The notes beneath the pieces are model-generated. The model was not told the DNA's origin. It did not search any database and was given only the letters and a program-made list of their open reading frames with translations. This document shows, one piece after another, positions 56,283 through 64,000 of a DNA stretch of 64,000 bases; the stretch's first letter is position 1, and each line of letters begins with the position of its first letter. Position numbers and translations under genes: made by a program. Source of the stretch: Neofusicoccum parvum (lineage: Eukaryota > Ascomycota > Dothideomycetes > Botryosphaeriales > Botryosphaeriaceae); assembly GCA_020912385.1 (NCBI GenBank), contig CP087209.1, positions 1,798,001 to 1,862,000 of the forward strand. Reading direction: 5' to 3'.

Positions 56283-57975
56283 ATGGCTTCCACCGTTGAG
56301 ACAGCCGTGTCGACCAGCACCGACATCCCAATCACCCGCCCGGACAAGCAGTACACCGCCGCCTCCGAGCCCCAGCCGGACCCCCAGGCCCAGGCCCCCG
56401 CGTCCAACGGCCATGCCCGCTCCGGCGTGAGGGCTGTTGGGAAGTACCGGCACGTCGTCGCCGTCCACCACCAGGCACGCCCGTCGTGCCTCAGCCAAGA
56501 TGCGGAGAAGCCGACCAGTTTTGTTGGCTTCCGGAACCTAATGATACTGGTGCTGAGTATGCCACCTCCTGCCCGTTTCAGGAGCCGTAGCTGACGGCGT
56601 CTCCCCGCAGTTGTCTCCAATCTGCGCCTAATGATCGAGAACTTCTCGAAGGTACGCGGCCGATCCACCTTCCCCGGCCCTGCTCCGCTAACCACTGCCC
56701 ACCCAGTACGGAGTCCTTATCTGCATCCGCTGCCACGACTACCGCCGCCAGGACGTGATCTATGGCTCCATCCTCTATTTCCTCGTTCCGGCCCACCTCT
56801 TCGTCGCATACGTCATCGAGCTCGCCGCAGCACAGCAGGCCAAGGGCGCCATAGCACAGATCAAGAGGGCCGAGTCTCCCAAGGACCAGCAGGCCAGGCG
56901 TGATGAGTTCCGCAGAACATGGGGCCTCATTGCCTTTGCGCATGGCGTCAATGCCACTCTGAACCTTCTGGTGGCCTCGACTGTCGTGTACTACTGGATC
57001 CACCATCCCGGTATTGGAACGCTCTGCGAGCTGCATGCCATCATCGTCTGGCTAAAGACGTGCTCCTATGCCTTCACCAACCGTGATCTGCGTCATGCTA
57101 TGCTCGACGACTTCAACACCACTCCGCTCCCCGAGCTCTACAAGGACTGCCCGTACCCGAAGAACATCTCACTCAAGAACCTGTCGTACTTCTGGTGGGC
57201 GCCTACACTGGTCTACCAGCCAGCCTACCCCCGCACCGAGAAAATTAGATGGTCTTTCGTATTCAAGCGTTGCGGCGAGATGGTCGGTCTCAGCATTGTC
57301 ATCTGGATCGCCTCCGCTCAGTATGCCGCGCCTTTGCTGAAGAACTCGTTGGACAAGATTGCCACCCTTGATTTCGTTTCTATCGTGGAGCGTATGCTGA
57401 AGCTTTCCACCATCTCTCTCTTCTGCTGGCTGGCCGGCTTCATGGCCTTTTTCCATTCCTTCTTGAACGCCCTGGCCGAGGTCATGCGCTTCGGTGACCG
57501 AGAGTTCTACACTGAGTGGTGGAATGCCACCAGCATCCGCATCTACTGGGTCACCTGGAATAAGCCCGTTGCCAGCTTCATGCGCAGGCACATCTACAGC
57601 CCACTTTGCGGACGTGGGATTCCGCCTGTGATTGCGCAGATTCTCGTCTTCCTCTTCTCCGGCGCGCTACACGAACTCGCTGTGGGCGTGCCAACCCACA
57701 ATATTATCGGTACGCTGTTCTTGTTGGCACTCTTTGTTTTCGTAAAAGCTAATCAGATCTTAGGTGTTGCTTTCGCCGGAATGGTTTTCCAAATCCCTCT
57801 TATCCTGATGACAGACCCGCTACAGCGAATGAAGGGCCTTAATGGGAAGGTGATTGGTAACATGATCTTCTGGCTCAGCTTTTGCCTTGTGGGGCAACCT
57901 CTGGCTGCTTTGCTATACTTCTTCGCTTGGCAGGCCAAGTATGGGAGCGTGAGCAAGCCACAGCTGTGGGCCTGA
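56283..57975 (+). CDS. DGAT1: Diacylglycerol O-acyltransferase 1 (MBOAT family)
   Basis: Four exons: 56283-56556, 56611-56651, 56707-57709 and 57764-57975, 509 aa. It catalyses the last step of triacylglycerol synthesis in the ER membrane (acyl-CoA plus diacylglycerol). The cytosolic N-terminus (about 90 aa) is Pro/Ser/Thr-rich. Signatures: FRNLMILVLIVSNLRLMIENF, YGVLICIRCHDYRRQDV, LKNLSYFWWAPTLVYQPAYPR, the DGAT/ACAT motif FYTEWWNATS followed by YWVTWNKPV, and the catalytic-histidine helix FSGALHELAVGVPTHNIIG. DGAT1 fits better than sterol acyltransferase because of the YGVLI/RRQDV block and the HEL-VGVP sequence. The last intron (57710-57763) is exactly 54 nt without stops, so retention would insert 18 residues in frame. 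Exon 2 is only 41 nt. Confidence 0.93.
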
Positions 57976-58380
57976 TTGATTCGTCATCTACACATCTTTC
58001 TACCTTGTCCACTTCATCTTAGACCTTGTAGATTTCTTTGACCAGCGGTTTTTCTGGGGCTCTCTGCTTACCTTTCCCCAAAATCTGTTGAATAGCTTCA
58101 ACTGGCGCAAGGAGTGAATTTGGATCCGGAAAAAAATGGCCAAAGTTGTTGTAACATGTTGTGCAGTCCTGCGCATGTCGTCATCGTGCGCCCGGTTTCC
58201 ACCGAACAGCTGTCATGTGCGAGGCCATGAAGCTTTCCTCACGTGAGGGCATCGAAACAGCCTGATGTGGTCTGCGGGAGGCGTGATCCGCAAGCGGGCC
58301 GTTGCGGCTTGTATATATGCCCACCAATGCCGTTGACGGTATTATAGATCAACGTCAGAGTTGATATTAACCCACGCTTT
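57976..58380. other. Intergenic, DGAT1 3' flank and cytochrome c-like gene promoter
   Basis: 405 bp. The right end carries a TATA element (58312-58318). No other feature seen. Confidence 0.55.
58312..58318 (+). promoter_or_regulatory. TATA box of the cytochrome c-like gene
   Basis: TATATAT, 63 bp upstream of the ATG at 58381, a short leader. This supports 58381 as the real start and exon 1 as genuine. Confidence 0.45.
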
Positions 58381-59178
58381 ATGGCTGTGAAGAAGATAGT
58401 ATTTACTGAAGGTACGTCGGCCAGTCCTAGTATCTTTCGGCATGATTCGCCACCATTTAAATTGTCGGATCTCTTTTCTATTCCGCCGTCCAAGCCACCA
58501 ATAAGCCTCTTCTGATCCTACAGCCTGGCCCGTCACTGGAGGTCGAGGATCTCTCTTTCACCCTGGAGCTTTCCCCTCGTATCCGACCACTCTAGATCCT
58601 AACCTAAGCTGCCTCCGTGGTTCCTTTTTTTTTTTCTTTTTCCCTTTGCCTATTTCCTTGCCGCGCCTTTCCGAATCCAGTCGTCACCGCTGTCACTACC
58701 ACCCACTCTACCCCCCACGACCACCGCGCATCACCGACTAAAGCAACTCTCCAATTCATCCAGGCGACGCCACCCGCGGAGCAACCCTCTACGCCAAACT
58801 CTGCGAGAAGTGCCACGCCATCCCGGCGGGCGCGCCGCACAAGTTCGGCCCCACGCTCGCCGGCATCGTCGGGACGCGGGCCGGCGGAGTGCGCGGCTAC
58901 AAGTCTAGCGAGGCGATGCGCGCTCGAGGCGAGAGGGACGGAGGCGACGGGCTGACGTGGACGCCGCAGGCGCTGGCTGAATTCCTGGCCGACTGGCAGG
59001 GGTACGTGCCCGGCTGCAGGAAGACGTTCGCGGGCGTGAGGAGCGCGAGCGACAGGAATGATATCGTGACGTGAGTTTTTTTTTTTCCCTCTCTTCTCTG
59101 AGGATCAGTTTTCCTTACAAGTGCGTTTCAATACTTACTTTTTTTTTCAGGTTCCTCCGAGACAGTAAAGGCCGATGA
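58381..59178 (+). CDS. Divergent class I cytochrome c-like protein with Lys at the axial Met position
   Basis: Three exons by my splicing: 58381-58411, 58764-59070 and 59151-59178, 121 aa. The first intron is long (352 nt), with GTACGT donor and tcatccag acceptor; the second is 80 nt and T-rich. The joined start MAVKKIVFTEGDATRGATLY matches the usual xGDAxxGAxLF entry of fungal cytochrome c. The heme site CEKCH is at residues 24-28 (nt 58802-58816). Conserved framework: PHKFGPTLAGIVG, GYKSS, Trp76 in LTWTPQALAEFL, and YVPG...FAGV...SDRNDIVTFLRD. The axial-ligand segment, normally PGTKMxF, reads PGCRKTF, so Met is replaced by Lys97 (codon 59021-59023) with a Cys two residues before it. There is an extra charged insert (RARGERDGGDG). 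It is probably a paralogue of the respiratory protein with another role. Intact frame and sites argue against a pseudogene. Confidence 0.8.
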
Positions 59179-60994
59179 GTGGAGGCACGGTGAGGAGAAC
59201 GGACGATCAAGATATGATACTTTTTTTTGTAGTTGTTGTGTTTATCAAAGTTTTAGTTTTTGGTTGCTTGTTGATGTGATCTTGAAAAAAAAAAAAGAAA
59301 TATCCTAGTCGCAAACCCACATGTCCTAAACCCCAGTCCGAGTGAGCACAAAAAAGGAACCTTCATCCGCCCAGCATTTCAACCCAGATGCTCTTGAGAA
59401 TTTGCATGCTCTTATCCCAAAAACCCGCTTAGCAATCAGAAACAAACGGCATGAAGTGCCCCCTTTCCCCTTCGCTCGCATTCCAATCTGTCATATCAGC
59501 TGCATGAGCTGTTCATATGCCCCGCTTCTTCCATCTCCATGCAAATCCGGAGTCTTCCAAACTCTTGAGTGTCTGTTTGTGGATTTGGAGGAAGGTTTCC
59601 GTTGAGAGAAAACCGGTGATGGAGAAGTATGAAGGGCCCAACTCCAGCAAGTTTTCCACAGAAGGGGACCATCCGCTCCTTTTCTCATATATTCGTCCCT
59701 CATTGTTCCTCTTTCCTCCTCTCCGCCGCTCGCCACTGCGCTCCAGAGGCGAGATGAAAAAAGACGAACGGTCTATCTGTACAACATATGCCATGCTTTC
59801 AATTCAAAAACAGAACGAAATAAAACCAAAAAGACGAAACCCTACCGATGAGAAAAAGGCCGAAAAAAAGGTTGATAAACTCAGAACCACCCAGGAAAAC
59901 CAGAGCTGGAGATGGCAAAAAAAGAAAAAAAACAAACCAAGAACCCCGATCGCTATGTGCTATACGGTTATGCGTAGGTGTGCTGTCCTGATGATGATAG
60001 AAGTGGCAATCCACTTTCGTTTCCCATTTCCACAGTCCGGTGACCATCCCGTGTGACCAATAAGAGCGCGCCTAGAGTGATGCAAAGTAATGCATGCATG
60101 CAATGTGAAGGAGCAAAGGGAAGAAGGAGTAGGGAAACTGCAATAGAGAAACAATGTCGGAAACAGGAGATCTGATATCTCAATCTCTTGCCGCGCCCTT
60201 CCCCCCCCCCTTTTTTTTTTGTTTTTTGCTAGTGAGAATTTTGAATCCGTTGCGGTATTCGCTGCGGAGATTCCATGAAGCCTCTTCTGCCGACCGGCGT
60301 AATCCAAGGCTGCTCATGGCAAGGCAAGACGAGCGAACTTTTCTGGCAATTTTCCTCACGTCGAATTTTTGAGAGCCAAGCGCATTGGCGGCTTCGATCG
60401 GGAACGTAGATTCAGCCGTACCGGAAGGACTCGTGCGAACCTGATTCGGAAGCAACGGGATATTGCTCCTATCCGTTGGACCGGGCAGTCCCGCAGTGCC
60501 GATGCGCGCGTCTTCTCAATCCATGTCTTCATTTCTGCTTTCTGTTGACTTCCAAAAGAGCTCTTTTTCGTTGCCATGATGTTCAGAGTACCGCCAACCC
60601 ATGTCGTATCCTCACCTTTTGCTGCATATCTGTCATTCTCATCAAGTAATTTCCAACGCCTTCTAATCCAGCCTGATGACATCGATAGGACAACCCAGAA
60701 CGAGGCGCTTCCTAGCCCCACATAGGTACGGGTCGATTCCGCAACGCGCCAATAAACTTCTCCATGGCCACATGCGTGTGGAAAAGATTTGGAGATCGAG
60801 ATCGAGACTTCTTCGCTGCGTGAACGGACGTAAACACAGCAGACGTCAGTTGATGGTCAACAGCCCCATGTACTTCGACATTCGCCCATGCGCAGTCCCC
60901 AAGTGATGCAACGCAGTGTATTTTTTTTTTTCATTCGAGGTCCAATGGGTCGGCAGATGACCAGTCGGTTGAAGGTGATCAACGGCATAGTGCG
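59179..60994. other. Intergenic, 1.8 kb with poly-A/T tracts
   Basis: Contains several mononucleotide runs (near 59220, 59285-59300, 60205-60230, 60921-60930). Short ORFs only. It should hold the 3' flanks of the cytochrome c-like gene and of the Cid1-family gene. No RNA gene or mobile element recognised. Confidence 0.55.
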
Positions 60995-63900
60995 CTAGCC
61001 TCCTTTGCGATCCGCCTCGTTGGCTGGAAGAGGTTCGCCGTTCTTGCTGGCATTGGACTTAGCGCGCTTGCGGCCGCCTTTCTTGCCCCCGCCAGACTTT
61101 TGCCAGCCGCCGTTCGATGTAGGGTTTCCTCCGCCGGAGCCTTTGTTACCAGGTTTCTCATGAGGGGTAAGGCTCTCCTTCTTCGACTGAAGAGGCTGCT
61201 TTACGTTCTGAGCACCAATGGAACGAGGTTGAGCCGACTGGTTCTCCTTCTCCGAAAGGCCACCACCGATGGAAAGTGTTCCGTTAGGTGGTTGAAGACC
61301 GGCAGACAATGCACCACGGCTAGCGGTAGGTGAAGGGGTTCTGGTCTCCTGGACTGGCGACAACAAAGGCAGAGCAGCAGACTTGATTGTCTGCGAAGGA
61401 GCAGCTGACGCTCTCGATGTGTCTAGATGGGAAATGCCATTGGTGACTGGCTTCACACGCCACGGCGGGACGTTCTGAGATTTAGCTGCAGCTGTTGAAT
61501 AGTCGTTCTCTCCGTTGACAGCGAAACTGTTCGTCACGTTCGATCCAGCAGATCCGTAGCTTGGTGCTGCCATTTGAGATGTTGTTCCGTACATTTCCAT
61601 GCCGTTTGGACCCTCTGGTTCAGAGGAGGCAAAATGACGGCGTAGCAGTTCATTCGCGTAGAGTTGCTGTTGCTGTTGTTTCTCAGGCATCTCCATTGGG
61701 AACGGCTCGTCGGGGCGTGCTGAGCCGGCCATTGAGGAAACAGAGTCTCTGTCAGTGAATCCATTTGAATCGACACTTTCGGCTAGACTTCTTTGCTCCC
61801 TAGCTTGCGGCGCGCGATAAGAGCCGTTCACAATAACAGGGCCTGTCTCCATCGGTGGGGGTGGTGGTGTTAACTTCTCAGGTGCTTGGAATGGCGCAGA
61901 AGACGTCGGCGTCGCGCGCACGCCTGTAGAGTAACTCTTGTTATGGCCACGCCCCAGCGGAGACGGTGATCTCGATGCATGCTGTTGGGCTTGTTGCTGA
62001 GGAGGAGCCAGATCCGGTGAGACTCTCATTCGCCTTTGGGCTAGTTCCTGGAAGGAAGGAATCTGCTGAACAGAGTAATCTTGGAGATGTGACCGGAATT
62101 GCTGCGGAGACTCGTTCAAGAAATACCCCAGGTACTCCTTCGGGGAACCGTTTTGAGCAGGTTGCTGAATGACAGTAAGACCCTGTGGAGGGTGTTGTGG
62201 GACATCCACAGGCTGTTGTTGAGACGTTGGCGGCTCTTGTGATGATCGCGCAATCGGATAGCTCATGAGGTTAGGAGGGTAGCTTGGAATCGGCGGGTAG
62301 CCCTGGAGAAGCAGCGCATTCTGATCTGCTCTGGCTGGTTGGGAATGTGACCTGATCGCACTGTTTGCCTGACCTTCTGCTACCGTGGCGCGGTGGACAC
62401 CGCGCCTTTCCGATGGTATACTCAAAGGCAATGATGGCGATGATGGATTTGTCCTCACCCCATCTTGAGAGTGTGATTGAGACATCGGCTGGGGTTGTTC
62501 AAAACCATTCGGGTATGGGTAGAGGTAGTGAGGCATTAGTGGAGCAGTTGCAGGAGGCTCGTTCGGATCCCTGGACATTGGTTGGGTGGTGACATACTGC
62601 GTCTTTGGGGGCGAGCCATGGCTCGAGCCGTTTCTGGCCTGAGCATGGGCTTGAGCAAGCGCTTGCTGTTGTGCTGCACGAGCTTGAGCCTGGGCAAAAA
62701 GCTGCGCTTTCAAGCTATGTTGCTGCATTTCAAGCATCTGGTACTGCTTGAACAGCTGCTCGTGCAAAGACGCTCCAGTCGTAGCAGCAAAGTAATCCGG
62801 ACCCGCACCTGCAAGTGGAGGACTCAGGAAAGGAAGCCCGTTCGCGTAATTTGCAGCACTTGATGATCTACTGCGGTCGGCCTGATTGTTTCTCTGGTTG
62901 TAGTGATTTCTGCCACCCCGGTTCCCGTTTCCACGACCGCCTCGCCGAGATGGCGAAGTACTATGCGTCAATGTCGGTTTGGGTGCCGGGGGCGGTTTCT
63001 GAAAAGTGGGGCGTTCTTCCTTGGGGTAGACGAATTGTTCGCAGACCTTTTCGAGCTGTCCGCGATCCGCTAGGAGGTCAAAAGCCTGCCGGATTTCTAG
63101 GTGTATCCCGCGGAAAGCGTAGTCGTCGGCCGAGTTGCCTAGATTCCGAGAAACGTTGAAGGGTTCCTCCACACACAAGCGGAACCGACCCTCCTTGTTG
63201 CCACTGTCGACCTCCCATCCCTTCTCTTTCCGGGTCAAAAACCTGCCGTTCCTAACGGAAACAACATCACGTCCGTAATCGAACCCGTGGCCGTAAAGTC
63301 GAAAGAACTGAAAGAGAAGCTGACCCAGGGATTCCTTATTCGGCGCGCCAAACCCGCGAACCTTGTCCAAATCATCAAAGAAAGTGGACTCCTCGCCAGT
63401 CTCAGTCGGATGCTTCTCGAAAGGCATTTGGTGCAATGAAGGCAGCACTGGCGGGTCTCTGGTCTGCAGAAAGTTCAAGACCATACAAATCCAAGTGTAC
63501 GAGCTCAATGTACCACCCATTGCTATACACGTTAGTTACTATAGCCAAACTCGAAACGTGAAACGTACCAGCATCGTTCAGGATCCGCTGTTTCGTCCAG
63601 TATTTGACGATCATCGTCAATGGACGCACGCGGTCATCAATCTGAACATAAGTCTTGATCATCCTCGTGTTCTCCAACGCAAGCGTGTTGTTGACGTTCA
63701 TGTCGCAAGCGAGTTCGAGCTCAGGGTCCCAGACCTTGACAATTGGAACTTTTGCCGAGGCCACGCAAACCACCTTGCTCATGCCGTCTGTACCTGTTTC
63801 AGCAAAATGTTTCGACGATGTGGAATTCTCAACGTACGTTTCGCTAGTGCTTCAGCAAGCATGTGCACACTTTCGAGCTTCCTCATTGAGGTCTGAATGC

Positions 63901-64000
63901 ACACGTCGACTGGCAAGCTTGTTAGCGTTGTCAAAATATTGCCACGGCGGCCGACACATACCATCAGACTCGGCGGTGCATAGCATATTGCCCGAAGATC
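60995..64000 (-). CDS. Cid1-family terminal nucleotidyltransferase (poly(A)/poly(U) polymerase-like), 5' end missing
   Basis: The gene is open at the right edge. Exons by my splicing: from beyond 64000 to 63962, 63909-63838, 63787-63569 and 63522-60995 (introns 52, 50 and 46 nt). Non-canonical poly(A) or poly(U) polymerases of this family (Cid1, Cid13) tail RNAs in cytoplasm or nucleus. Catalytic core: NMLCTAESDVDVCI holds the DxD metal-binding pair, then KVPIVKVWDPELELACDMNVNNTLALENT with the third Asp region, RVRPLTMIVKYWTKQR and GGTLSSYTWICMVLNFLQT. The PAP-associated domain follows (LGQLLFQFFRLYGHGFDY, SGNKEGRFRLCVEEPFNVSRNLG). A long C-terminal tail of about 600 residues is Gln/Ser/Pro-rich (Q/A runs around nt 62640-62720) and ends basic (GGGKKGGRKRAKSN). 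The correct acceptor at 63788 (CAG then ACGGC) gives AKHGMSKVVCV, as expected. Confidence 0.92.

Noticed and set aside
58992..59020. Tiny donor/acceptor-like pair (gtacgt ... ctgcag) next to the Lys97 codon of the cytochrome c-like gene
   Set aside because: The enclosed segment is about 18 nt, too short for a spliceosomal intron, and removing it would delete the conserved YVPG loop.

Overview
The window is nuclear DNA of a filamentous ascomycete (Pezizomycotina). The evidence is short introns (43-92 nt in most genes, GTNNGT donors, CTNAC-like branch points), a pentafunctional AROM protein, a GC-rich background, CT-rich leaders and gene families typical of that group (SAT4/rhodopsin-domain membrane protein, AsaB/CmcJ-type oxygenase, fungal DGAT1, fungal Arp10). 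A dothideomycete is my best guess, but the sequence alone does not settle it. No prokaryotic operons, rRNA, CRISPR array or intact transposon was seen. All joined exon structures are my own splicing by eye; coordinates given for spliced genes span the start codon to the stop codon.

Layout. 1-2.6 kb: 3' part of the AROM gene (+). 4.8-5.7 kb: cysteine-rich orphan protein (-). 7.5-9.4 kb: proline-rich protein with a possible degenerate methyltransferase fold (+). 11.4-12.3 kb: AsaB/CmcJ-like oxygenase (+). 13.2-15.6 kb: divergent pair of mitochondrial uS15 (-) and cytosolic RPS0/uS2 (+). 16.3-18.0 kb: EAF elongation factor (-). 18.6-21.8 kb: UBE2O-type ubiquitin-conjugating enzyme (-), divergent from COG8 (+, 22.2-23.7 kb), whose end faces RPC17 of RNA polymerase III (-). 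25.4-29.3 kb: Arp10-like dynactin subunit (-) divergent from NOP58 (+). 31.3-32.5 kb and 35.0-36.1 kb: two unrecognised proteins (-). 37.3-39.2 kb: chaperonin CCT3 (+). 39.2-43.2 kb: gene-poor, starting with a low-GC stretch. 43.3-52.9 kb: accessory-looking block of a rhodopsin-domain membrane protein (+), a cytochrome P450 (-) and an MFS sugar-type transporter (+), with large gene-free spacers. 53.7-58.0 kb: divergent PFS2 (-) and DGAT1 (+). 58.4-59.2 kb: a small divergent cytochrome c (+). 61.0-64.0 kb: Cid1-family nucleotidyltransferase (-), cut by the right edge.

Most genes are housekeeping: shikimate pathway, translation (cytosolic and mitochondrial), snoRNP assembly, chaperonin, transcription elongation, Pol III, mRNA 3' processing, Golgi tethering, dynein transport and lipid storage. 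They are unrelated in pathway, but many sit in head-to-head pairs with 0.3-0.5 kb between start codons, so shared promoters are likely.

The most unusual item is the three-exon cytochrome c-like gene at 58381-59178. It keeps the CxxCH heme site and most of the class I cytochrome c framework but has lysine where the Met80 heme ligand is expected. Other points for follow-up are a 15-nt microexon in the UBE2O-type gene, an in-frame stop-free 54-nt intron in DGAT1, and several orphan proteins.
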